Shown: one piece after another, positions 8,622 to 14,580 of the stretch
How the letters are laid out: every line of letters begins with the position of its first letter
Position numbering within the stretch: position 1 is the stretch's first letter
Origin: Clostridia bacterium
Lineage (GTDB): Bacteria; Bacillota_A; Clostridia; Oscillospirales; QAKW01
Direction of reading: 5' to 3'
DNA: 26,908 nucleotides
NCBI GenBank assembly: GCA_017396865.1
Contig: JAFQKO010000101.1
Span: 1 to 26,908, forward strand
The notes under the pieces: model-generated
The model's input: the letters and a program-made list of their open reading frames with translations, nothing else
What the model was told of the DNA's origin: nothing
The model's database searches: none
Position numbers and translations under genes: made by a program

Positions 8622-9362
8622 TTATACAAAATAGGTTCCGTATTCTTTCATAAAGCGCTCGCATTCCGCTTTTTCGGTGATCCAGACCATGACGTAGGCT
8701 TCTTCAATGCCAAGCCGATGATAGGCTTCAAAACGGTGGTTGCCGTCGTTAAGCTCGAATGCGGGCTTGCCCTGTTCATTGATGAGATAATGAACGATCA
8801 GCGGCGGCATATCCAGCTCTCGCTTGATTGCCTCCATCAGCTCTGTTACGTGCTTTTCAAACCAGCCCGGATGCACCCGATATTGCATTCCCTCCTCGGG
8901 GCCGCAACAGCGGGTAAAGAGCGATAGCGGCATTTTAACAGGGCCGAGAAACGTCCGCTTGAACAGCTTCAGCCCGTCGGAGAAGGGCTGATTATTCCCA
9001 TCGGAAAGTAAATAAGCATGAATCCAATCCTCCAGCCTGCCCGCCTTGGCAAATTCCTGCGCCGAGGATAAGCTGCATTTATATTCCATTTCGATTGCCT
9101 CCTTTTTGGAATAAACGATCTTTTTAATGGAGTCGCAGGAAAGATAAAATTCCTTCGCCAGCCGCTCGATCTCCTCCCCCGCCCGAAACCGCTCCCGAAT
9201 CGTTCGGTTTCGTTCCGCGAGATATTGCTTATACCCCGAAGATTCGCCCCATCCCCGCTTTGCTTCATTGGACGGGATATACACCAGCTTTCCCGATGCA
9301 TATCGCTGAATCTCTTCCAACAGCGGCGCCGGGAACAAATCTCTGCCGTTTTCATATTTCAT
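8622..9362 (-). CDS. CD3324-like HTH domain fused to a ParB/sulfiredoxin-like domain
   Basis: Two regions are visible in 246 residues. Residues 1-90 match the small CD3324-family/Mor-like DNA-binding pattern: MKYENGRDLFPAPLLEEIQ, GKLVYIP, a WG motif, RN, then a helix-turn-helix with LAKEFYLSCDSIKKIVY. Residues about 95-246 end with a ParB/Srx-like block, ELNDGNHRFEAYHRLGIEEA, where DGNHR is the conserved core of that fold. In ParB-type proteins this site binds a nucleotide, but many relatives are orphan regulators. The start has GAGGTGA about 8 bases upstream. The gene is divergent from tag. It is probably a DNA-binding protein of unknown target; the function is not established. Confidence 0.7.
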   Translation of the reverse strand: MKYENGRDLFPAPLLEEIQRYASGKLVYIPSNEAKRGWGESSGYKQYLAERNRTIRERFRAGEEIERLAKEFYLSCDSIKKIVYSKKEAIEMEYKCSLSSAQEFAKAGRLEDWIHAYLLSDGNNQPFSDGLKLFKRTFLGPVKMPLSLFTRCCGPEEGMQYRVHPGWFEKHVTELMEAIKRELDMPPLIVHYLINEQGKPAFELNDGNHRFEAYHRLGIEEAYVMVWITEKAECERFMKEYGTYFV

Positions 9363-9459
9363 TTTTTCGTCACCTCATGCTTTTATTTTAAAGGATATCC
9401 CGAAAAAACGCTATGGTATAAATCAGTATAATTGTTTTTTACCGTTTGATCTTTTTTAT

Positions 9460-9489
9460 ATTCTAAATCATAAAGCATTCCTTTGTCAA
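9460..9489 (-). promoter_or_regulatory. Promoter of the HTH/ParB-like gene
   Basis: On the minus strand TTGACA (9489-9484), an 18-base spacer and TAGAAT (9465-9460). It leaves an untranslated leader of about 90 bases before the ATG at 9362. Confidence 0.75.
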
Positions 9490-9493
9490 CCGA

Positions 9494-9522
9494 TTTCAAA
9501 AATGAAAATAATATGCTATAAT
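9494..9522 (+). promoter_or_regulatory. Extended -10 promoter of tag
   Basis: TGC-TATAAT (9514-9522) is a perfect extended -10 box. The -35 position (TTTCAA, 9494-9499, 17-base spacer) is weak, as is usual for extended -10 promoters. It lies a few bases from the divergent promoter on the other strand. Confidence 0.7.
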
Positions 9523-9545
9523 AGACCTAAAGGATGGTGATGATC

Positions 9546-10088
9546 ATGAAAAAACGGTGCAGTTGGGTGAATTTAAAGAATCCCCTTTATATTCAATACC
9601 ACGACGAGGAATGGGGGCGTCCGCTCCACAACGATCAGGCGCTCTACGAGCTTTTGATATTAGAGAGCTTTCAGGCGGGGCTTTCCTGGGAATGCGTGCT
9701 CAATAAGCGGGAGGCCTTTCGCGCTGCCTTCGACGGCTTTGAGATCGACAAAATCTGCGCCTACGATGAGCAAAAACAGCAGGCGCTGCTGCAAAACGCA
9801 GGCATCATCCGCAATCGCTTAAAGATCAAAGCCGCTATCCAAAACAGCCTTATATTCAAAGAGATTCAAAGAGAGTTCGGCTCCTTTGACCGCTACATTT
9901 GGGGCTTTACCGACGGAAAAATCCTGCGGGAGCCCTTCACCGAGCGCACCACCTCTCCCCTCTCCGACACCATCTCCAAGGATCTCAAAAAGCGGGGAAT
10001 GACCTTCGTCGGCTCCACCATCATCTATTCCTATCTGCAGGCTATCGGTATCCTCAACGGCCATGCCGAGGATTGCGGTTGGCAATAA
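9546..10088 (+). CDS. tag: DNA-3-methyladenine glycosylase I
   Basis: Tag removes 3-methyladenine from alkylated DNA as the first step of base excision repair. The 180-residue protein keeps the zinc ligands of the family (C5 in RCSWV, H19 in YHDEEWG, H173 and C177 in the C-terminal HAEDC) and the substrate-pocket glutamate E40 in LESFQAGLSW. It also carries KKRGMTFVGSTIIYSYLQA, which is near-identical to the family core. ATG 9546 gives the N-terminus closest to E. coli Tag and has GGTGAT upstream; an in-frame ATG at 9540, well placed behind AAAGG, is an alternative. It is a single-gene unit with its own promoter and terminator. Confidence 0.93.
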   Translation: MKKRCSWVNLKNPLYIQYHDEEWGRPLHNDQALYELLILESFQAGLSWECVLNKREAFRAAFDGFEIDKICAYDEQKQQALLQNAGIIRNRLKIKAAIQNSLIFKEIQREFGSFDRYIWGFTDGKILREPFTERTTSPLSDTISKDLKKRGMTFVGSTIIYSYLQAIGILNGHAEDCGWQ

Positions 10089-10112
10089 AAAAACGCCCTT
10101 GGGCGTTTTTTT
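10087..10112. terminator. Bidirectional intrinsic terminator after tag
   Basis: ACGCCC-tt-GGGCGT stem with A-run and T-run arms. It begins within the tag stop codon on one side and touches the stop of the GH130 fragment on the other, so it serves both strands. Confidence 0.9.
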
Positions 10113-10289
10113 ATTCGTTCAGACAAAGCTTGACCAAATCCTCCCCGTAGTCGTTGCGGAAAAGCATGACGTACTTTCCGTTCACCTTCGCCACACCGGC
10201 ATTAAAGATCAGCGCCGCTTCATACGGAATATCCTTATAGGTGAGCACCGGCTTTTCCATTTTTTAATAACAGAACCGAATGGATACAT
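10111..10289 (-). pseudogene. Broken N-terminal fragment of a GH130 glycoside phosphorylase
   Basis: From an ATG at 10260 a 49-codon frame reads EKPVLTYKDIPYEAALIF, then NAGVAKVNGKYVMLFRNDYG, then a 10-residue unrelated tail and a stop. The core matches the N-terminal strands of GH130 beta-mannoside/mannosyl-oligosaccharide phosphorylases, which are normally 300-400 residues; over 80% is gone. A second start at 10289 with AGGAG upstream gives MYPFGSVIK, which looks like the true GH130 N-terminus but is out of frame; adding one A to the six-A run at 10260-10265 would join the two. So it carries a frameshift and a truncation. It starts 16 bases after the anti-sigma gene and ends at the tag terminator. 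Confidence 0.75.
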
Positions 10290-10305
10290 CGCAATACACT
10301 CCTTT

Positions 10306-11070
10306 TTATTCTGTTATCACGCCGTCTGCAAGCAGCATTTTTACTTTTTCTTCTATTACGGAACGGGAAATTGCAACCTCTTTCAGTTCCTGCTCGGTCG
10401 CATTAAGATAGAAGCTTGGCGCATAAGCTTTATCGCCGACAATGATTGCATATTTTGTTGCAAAAACTTCGGTGATCTTTGCGGCATTTTTAGAATATAG
10501 TGCATCCACCTCTTCCTGCGTATAGCAAACCTGTTCAATAAAACTATAATCACCGTTCTTTTCATAGATGGCAATTGAATGGTTATTAATCCTTTCAAAC
10601 TCATCTTTTGGCACGTTATACTTTTCGATCACCCGAAGCAACGTGGGAACGTAGTTCGGATTCGATATATTATACTTAAGCCTTTTCATCGCTTCGGTTT
10701 CTTGCTCCAGCCACTCATACAGATCTGCTCCGCCGGATTCAACAATATAATCCATCAAGGCGCTGTCCAGCTGGTATAGCTTGGGGACATAAGCACGCTC
10801 ATATTCAAAATGGCCCTCACCACCGATTGCATTATATTCGGGCAAAGACGGAACAACCACTGCGCTGTTCTCGGGCGGTGTAAGAGATGGCGCTTCAACG
10901 TCAAAGATGCCGCTTCTCCATACGCCGAGGCCGACCAACGCCAAGCAAACGCACGCAGCCGCCGCAACCCACACAAAAGAAAAGTGTTTTTTCTTATTCA
11001 CGGGTAAAGTATTTTGAATATATTGGTCCCCGATCTCACTCAAAGCATACAATAATTCCATGTTTTTCAT
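10306..11070 (-). CDS. Probable membrane anti-sigma factor paired with the ECF sigma factor
   Basis: A 254-residue protein with a short cytoplasmic N-terminus of about 28 residues, a single transmembrane segment at roughly 29-51 (VWVAAAACVCLALVGLGVW) and a large outer domain of no recognised family. The topology, and the ATGA overlap with the upstream sigma gene, are what is expected of an anti-sigma/sensor protein. The N-terminus lacks a recognisable zinc-binding ZAS motif (HxxxCxxC). The ATG at 11070 is chosen for that overlap and an AGGAAGGG site upstream. The signal sensed is unknown. Confidence 0.7.
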   Translation of the reverse strand: MKNMELLYALSEIGDQYIQNTLPVNKKKHFSFVWVAAAACVCLALVGLGVWRSGIFDVEAPSLTPPENSAVVVPSLPEYNAIGGEGHFEYERAYVPKLYQLDSALMDYIVESGGADLYEWLEQETEAMKRLKYNISNPNYVPTLLRVIEKYNVPKDEFERINNHSIAIYEKNGDYSFIEQVCYTQEEVDALYSKNAAKITEVFATKYAIIVGDKAYAPSFYLNATEQELKEVAISRSVIEEKVKMLLADGVITE

Positions 11071-11621
11071 ACGCAAAGCCCTTCCTTCTCAAAGTATTCT
11101 TTTAAATCCTTTCGGAGCCGAAACAGCGTTACGGCAACCTGATTCTCCGTCAACCCGCAATCCAGAGCGATCTCCTTAACAGAGCTCATATACCAATAGC
11201 GGCGAACAAACAGCGTACAATTCTCAGGCGTCTGCAAAGCCAAAAAGCCGTTTAGTACGTCTTTCACCGCGATGACATCCGCAAGATCTGCGGATTTCTG
11301 AGAAACACATTCGGAAAGCTCGTCCAAGATCAGCGGAACCTGTCCGCCGCCTCTCTTTTGAGCAGTCAACTGCTCATACCGATTAAGCGACAAATTTCGA
11401 GTAATCCTGCCGAGAAAGGTCTGCAAGCGTTGCGGCCGTTTCGGTGGAATAGTCGACCAAGCCTTCAGATACGTATCGTTTACGCATTCTTCGGCATCCT
11501 CATCGCTTTGTAAAATGTTGTACGCGATATAGTGGCAGTATCTGCCGTATCTTTTCGCCGTTTCGATTATGGCGCGTTCGGAACGATCCCAAAACAATTC
11601 TATAATCCGTTTATCGTCCAT
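11067..11621 (-). CDS. ECF-type RNA polymerase sigma factor
   Basis: A 184-residue sigma-70 family protein of the extracytoplasmic-function group. Region 2 is visible as ILQSDEDAEECVNDTYLKAW and region 4 as a C-terminal helix-turn-helix (VKEIALDCGLTENQVAVTLF), which bind the -10 and -35 elements. Length is normal. The ATG at 11621 follows AAAGGGGGAAG by a few bases; an upstream in-frame codon has no such site. The gene is translationally coupled to the membrane protein at 10306-11070. The target promoters cannot be named; its own promoter looks sigma-A-like, so autoregulation is not evident from the sequence. Confidence 0.9.
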   Translation of the reverse strand: MDDKRIIELFWDRSERAIIETAKRYGRYCHYIAYNILQSDEDAEECVNDTYLKAWSTIPPKRPQRLQTFLGRITRNLSLNRYEQLTAQKRGGGQVPLILDELSECVSQKSADLADVIAVKDVLNGFLALQTPENCTLFVRRYWYMSSVKEIALDCGLTENQVAVTLFRLRKDLKEYFEKEGLCV

Positions 11622-11665
11622 GAATCTTCCCCCTTTCACCCTAATACACCGCGTTTAACCGTTCT

Positions 11666-11694
11666 ATATTACAAGCATTATTCAAAAAAAGCAA
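11666..11694 (-). promoter_or_regulatory. Promoter of the sigma/anti-sigma operon
   Basis: On the minus strand TTGCTT (11694-11689), a 17-base spacer and TAATAT (11671-11666), about 45 bases before the ATG at 11621. The -35 box adjoins the base of the 14-bp hairpin at 11694-11725. Confidence 0.6.
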
Positions 11695-11725
11695 GAAAAG
11701 CCTCCGCTTTCGCGGAGGCTTTTCT
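11694..11725. terminator. 14-bp perfect hairpin, terminator-like
   Basis: Arms AGAAAAGCCTCCGC and its exact complement around a tttc loop, with short A/T arms. It sits two bases beyond the 3' end of the deleted tRNA-Trp copy, as the hairpin at 12104-12141 does beside the intact tRNA. Both look like former or current tRNA terminators. Confidence 0.75.
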
Positions 11726-11727
11726 TG

Positions 11728-11754
11728 TGGCAGGGGCAGTAGGAATCTACCCCT
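11728..11754 (-). pseudogene. tRNA-Trp remnant with 49-nt internal deletion
   Basis: Read on the minus strand this 27-nt segment is the acceptor 5' strand AGGGGTA joined directly to GATTCCTACTGCCCCTGCCA, the last 20 nt of the tRNA-Trp at 12143-12218. Every base matches that tRNA; all of the D arm, anticodon arm and half of the T arm are missing. It would fold only as an acceptor-stem microhelix with a 9-nt loop and an encoded CCA. Confidence 0.7.
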
Positions 11755-11939
11755 TTGCAACATCAGCGTATCCGTCGCGAGCCTCAACACGCTCCGCGTG
11801 TCGTGGAGCGCACGGTGCCAACCGTGCGTGCCACTAAAAAAGGACATCCTTACGGATGTCCTTTTTTAGTGTGTATGTGCTACAAAAAAGATATTATTGC
11901 TGTTTTTGCGTATGAATTCGAGCTTTTACAGAAAATGAT
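11755..11939. repeat. Non-coding stretch with three further hairpins
   Basis: No protein gene is supported. Three inverted repeats are present: 11787-11801 (ACACGC/GCGTGT), 11809-11828 (CGCACGGT/ACCGTGCG, loop gcca) and 11833-11870 (17-bp perfect stem around ttac, with A/T-rich ends, a bidirectional terminator in form). From 11871 to 11939 I see only AT-rich DNA with a short open frame. Confidence 0.7.
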
Positions 11940-12095
11940 ATATTGCTACGCAATATGATATACGGCTTCCGCCGTATGATACACTTGCTTCGCAAGCATG
12001 ATATAATATCCGTTCCTTCATATGCCGCAGGCATATATCACCCACCGCAGGTGGATATCATATCGAAGATAAATCACCCGTTCCGGCAGGAACGG
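11940..12095. repeat. Array of seven small hairpins with mirrored spacers
   Basis: Consecutive perfect hairpins at 11940-11956, 11960-11977, 11984-11996, 12020-12036, 12042-12054, 12061-12071 and 12078-12095, each with a 4-7 bp stem and a 3-4 base loop. Stem sequences all differ. Spacers in the left part read ATGATA, while those in the right part read ATATCA or AATCA, the reverse complement; loops change from ttc-type to gca/gaa-type at the same point. CCGTTCC near 12010 can also pair with GGAACGG at 12089-12095, enclosing the right half. It is not a CRISPR and does not resemble a known riboswitch. It may be a dispersed intergenic element. Confidence 0.75.
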
Positions 12096-12103
12096 ATATC
12101 ATT

Positions 12104-12141
12104 GAAAAACGACAAGTTTCTGTCGAAACTTGTCGTTTTTC
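12104..12141 (-). terminator. Terminator of tRNA-Trp
   Basis: A 17-bp perfect stem (GAAAAACGACAAGTTTC and its complement, loop tgtc) starting two bases after the tRNA CCA end, with a T-run in the tRNA direction. Confidence 0.85.
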
Positions 12142-12142
12142 A

Positions 12143-12218
12143 TGGCAGGGGCAGTAGGAATCGAACCCACGACACGCGGTTTTGGAGACCGCTGCTCTAC
12201 CAGCTGAGCTATACCCCT
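12143..12218 (-). tRNA. tRNA-Trp (anticodon CCA)
   Basis: A 76-nt cloverleaf on the minus strand. The acceptor AGGGGTA pairs with TGCCCCT (one G-T pair); the D arm contains AGCTCAGCTGGTAGAGC; the anticodon loop CTCCAAA carries CCA, which reads UGG; the T arm is GTGGGTTCGATTCCTAC. The discriminator is G and the CCA tail is encoded. A perfect sigma-A promoter precedes it and a strong hairpin follows. Confidence 0.97.
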
Positions 12219-12236
12219 AAATTTGAATGCTTAATT

Positions 12237-12265
12237 ATTATAATGGAACGATAAGGAAATGTCAA
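12237..12265 (-). promoter_or_regulatory. Consensus promoter of tRNA-Trp
   Basis: On the minus strand TTGACA (12265-12260), a 17-base spacer and TATAAT (12242-12237): perfect boxes and spacing, about 18 bases before the tRNA 5' end. Confidence 0.92.
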
Positions 12266-12273
12266 TAGTTTTT

Positions 12274-12305
12274 TTAAAAAAAGAGGGAGGGCTCTCGCCC
12301 TCCCT
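12274..12305 (-). terminator. Terminator of the hprK-glucokinase operon
   Basis: AGGGAGGGC/GCCCTCCCT stem with a 4-base loop, followed on the minus strand by CTTTTTTT, just beyond the glucokinase stop at 12314. Confidence 0.92.
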
Positions 12306-12313
12306 TATAAAGC

Positions 12314-13261
12314 TTAAACACCCAGCAGGGCTGCGCCGAGGATACCGGCGTCGTTGCCGAGCTTTGCGATACGGATATCGGTACGGGTATCATTGAAGCG
12401 GGCATACATTTCCTTCTCTGCGTGTGCCTTAACGGGCAGGAGCAGATAGTCGCCTTCCTTAGAGATACCGCCGCCGATGCAAAGCACCTCGGGCTGGAAG
12501 ATATTGAGAATATCCACCAGACCGGTCGCAACGGAATGCAGATACTCATCCACAACCTTCTTAGCCTCTTCGTCACCCTTACGCATGGCATCGAAGGAGG
12601 TCAGGCCATTGACCTTATCCAAGCTATCGGAGATCTTCCACATCAAGGAATCGGGGTTCTTTTCCATATGCTCACGGGTCGTTTTGATCAGGCCGGAAAC
12701 GGAAGCATACGCCTCCCAGCAGCCGTTACGGCCGCAGCTACAGGGTCTGCCGCCCTCGTTGATCACGATATGGCCCAGCTCACCACCTGCATGGTTGAAG
12801 CCGCTATACAGCTTCCCATTGATGATCATACCGCCGCCGACACCGGTACCGAGGGTAATGGTCACGCTATCCTTGGTGCCTGCTGCAGCGCCGCACTTGG
12901 CCTCTGCCCAAGCGGCAACATTGGCATCATTCTCCACGTAGATGGGCATACCGGGGAAATATTTACCCAGCATCTCAGCCAACGGGGTATTGGCAAAGCC
13001 CAGATTATTGGCATAGATAACAACGCCCTTTTCGGGATCGATGGCACCGGGAGAGCCGATACCGATGCTCTTCACATCCTCGGCCGCAATGCCTGCACCC
13101 TCAATGGCCAGCTTAGCAGCCTCTGCCATACGGGCAACAATATTCTCTGCGCCGCTGCCTGCATCGGTGGGGATGCTGGTCTTATAAACCAGCTTCATCT
13201 CCTCGTTGACGATACCGGCCGCAATGTTGGTGCCGCCCAGATCAATACCAAGATAATACAT
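12314..13261 (-). CDS. glcK: ROK family glucokinase
   Basis: Phosphorylates glucose with ATP to glucose-6-phosphate in the cytoplasm. The 315-residue protein shows the ROK pattern: an N-terminal phosphate-binding DLGGTNIAAGIV, ENDANVAAWAE with the catalytic aspartate, TLGTGVGGG, GGELGHIVI and the zinc motif CSCGRNGCWEAYAS, then a C-terminal IGGGIS. Length is standard. It begins four bases after hprK, with GGAGG inside the end of that gene, so the two are one operon. Placing sugar phosphorylation with the HPr kinase that senses glycolytic intermediates makes sense for carbon catabolite control. Confidence 0.93.
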   Translation of the reverse strand: MYYLGIDLGGTNIAAGIVNEEMKLVYKTSIPTDAGSGAENIVARMAEAAKLAIEGAGIAAEDVKSIGIGSPGAIDPEKGVVIYANNLGFANTPLAEMLGKYFPGMPIYVENDANVAAWAEAKCGAAAGTKDSVTITLGTGVGGGMIINGKLYSGFNHAGGELGHIVINEGGRPCSCGRNGCWEAYASVSGLIKTTREHMEKNPDSLMWKISDSLDKVNGLTSFDAMRKGDEEAKKVVDEYLHSVATGLVDILNIFQPEVLCIGGGISKEGDYLLLPVKAHAEKEMYARFNDTRTDIRIAKLGNDAGILGAALLGV

Positions 13262-13265
13262 ACTC

Positions 13266-14197
13266 TTAGTCCTCCATATTTCCTAAAATTATTTTATTTA
13301 ATTCTTCGGCTGCGTTATAGCCCAACCGCTTCTGGCGGTTGTTCATCGCCGCAACCTCAATAACGACCGCAAGATTTCGGCCGGGCTTGACCGGAATGGT
13401 CAGCATCGGCACGTCCACGTTCAGAATGGAATTATACTCGGTATCCAAGCCGAGGCGATCGTACATCTTATCCTGATCCCAATTCTCCAGATGGATCTCC
13501 ATATCGATATTGGCTTCTTCCTTAACCGCACCGATACCGAACAGACGGCGCACGTTGATAATTCCAATGCCGCGCAGCTCGATGAAATACTGGATATTGG
13601 ACGGAGAAGTGCCCTTCAAAAGTTGGGAATTGACCCGTTTGACCACCACCGCATCATCGGCGATCAATCGGTGGCCGCGCTTCACCAGCTCGATGGCGGT
13701 TTCACTCTTACCGACACCGCTTTCACCGGTGAGCAGGATCCCCTCACCGTAGACCTCAACCAAAACGCCGTGCATGGTGAGCTGAGGGCCGAGCTGATCG
13801 TTGAGCAAAAAGATCACGTTGCTGACAAACTGGGCGGTATGCATCTCGGTTTTTAAGACTGCCACCTCATATTTTTCGGCAACCTCCAGCAGCTCGGGAT
13901 AGCAATCCATGCCACGGGTGATCACCAGCGCCGGAAACCGATAGGAGAAAAACTGTTCGAAGATTTCCCGCCGCTTCTCGGCATCAAACTGATCAAGATA
14001 GGTATGCTCAACCCGACCCAGCACCTGAATACGGCTATCATCGAAATAATCGAAAAAGCCGACAAGCTGAAGAGCAGGACGGTTGATATCGGTGGAGGTT
14101 ATCTCATGCTCCAGCCCGCCAACCGGCATATAAGCCGCCTCCAGACCCATTTTTTTTTCATCAGGTCGGAAAGGGTCAATTTCTGATCGGTCATCAT
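13266..14197 (-). CDS. hprK: HPr kinase/phosphorylase, reading frame interrupted at a nine-A run
   Basis: HprK phosphorylates HPr on Ser46 when glycolytic intermediates are high, giving the co-repressor of CcpA. Visible are the N-terminal domain (EITSTDINRPALQLVGFF), the P-loop LLTGESGVGKSE, LIADDAV, the RGIGIINVRRLFG signature and the C-terminal NRQKRLGYNAAEELN. The likely true start is ATG 14197, 9 bases after AGAGG, reading MMTDQKLTLSDLMKKK; the rest of the protein (MGLEAAYMPVGG onward) is one base out of frame, and the junction is a run of nine A at 14158-14150. Ten or seven A would restore a normal protein of about 310 residues. The single open frame instead begins inside the ribosome binding site. 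Sequencing error, slippage or a real mutation are all possible. Confidence 0.88.
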
Positions 14198-14218
14198 TCC
14201 ACATCACCTCTTTCCATC

Positions 14219-14247
14219 ATTATAACAGAGAATACCGTAGTAATCAA
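14219..14247 (-). promoter_or_regulatory. Promoter of hprK-glucokinase
   Basis: On the minus strand TTGATT (14247-14242), a 17-base spacer and TATAAT (14224-14219), about 20 bases before the ATG at 14197. No obvious cre site is seen between promoter and gene. Confidence 0.82.
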
Positions 14248-14279
14248 ATAAAATGTTTATTTTTTTGTAAAAAAAACAC

Positions 14280-14308
14280 TTGCTTTTCTCGTTTGGCTAT
14301 GATACAAT
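14280..14308 (+). promoter_or_regulatory. Promoter of rpmB
   Basis: TTGCTT (14280-14285), a 17-base spacer and TACAAT (14303-14308), then AAGGAGGTG eight bases or so before the ATG at 14339. Confidence 0.85.
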
Positions 14309-14338
14309 ATCATTTGCGTAAACAAGGAGGTGTTCATC

Positions 14339-14527
14339 ATGGCAAAATGTGAAGTATGCGGCAAGGGTGTAGCCTTTGGTATTAAGGTATCCCATTCTCA
14401 TCGTCGCAGCAATAAGGCGTTCAAGCCCAATGTGAAGCGTATCAAAGCGGTTGTAGACGGCACGCCCAAGCGTGTTTACGTTTGCTCCAGATGCCTCCGT
14501 TCCGGCAAGGTTCAGAGAGCTGTTTAA
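14339..14527 (+). CDS. rpmB: 50S ribosomal protein L28
   Basis: A 62-residue basic protein of the large ribosomal subunit. It reads MAKCEVCGKGVAFG, then KVSHSHRRSNKAFKPN and a C-terminal VYVCSRCLRSGKV. The two CxxC pairs mark the zinc-binding form of L28; many bacteria have both a zinc and a zinc-free version. The ATG at 14339 is preceded by AAGGAGGTG; an in-frame ATG nine bases earlier lies too close to it. It is a monocistronic unit with its own promoter and terminator. Confidence 0.97.
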   Translation: MAKCEVCGKGVAFGIKVSHSHRRSNKAFKPNVKRIKAVVDGTPKRVYVCSRCLRSGKVQRAV

Positions 14528-14547
14528 TCGACAACGCTTTAGAGAAT

Positions 14548-14580
14548 AAAGAGGATTTCAAATGAAATCCTCTTTTTTTC
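14548..14580. terminator. Bidirectional terminator after rpmB
   Basis: A 13-bp perfect stem AAAGAGGATTTCA/TGAAATCCTCTTT with a 2-base centre and a T-run. It sits between the convergent rpmB and the membrane glycosyltransferase gene ending at 14579. Confidence 0.92.

Noticed and set aside
11755..11958. A 67-codon open frame across the hairpin region
   Set aside because: It runs through inverted repeats, has no ribosome binding site and an Arg/Thr-rich composition explained by the repeats; a real peptide cannot be excluded but is not supported.
11940..12095. The hairpin array as a CRISPR
   Set aside because: No constant direct repeat of 25-40 bases and no regular spacers; only 5-6-base spacers recur and the palindromic parts vary.
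12422..13363. A 313-codon open frame on the plus strand
   Set aside because: Antisense to the glucokinase gene, which has all its ROK motifs.
14150..14207. Starting hprK at the ATG-ATG inside the AGAGGTGATG sequence (14207)
   Set aside because: That start overlaps the ribosome binding site itself, and its first 19 residues (MMWNDDRSEIDPFRPDEKK) do not resemble HprK, whereas the other frame does.
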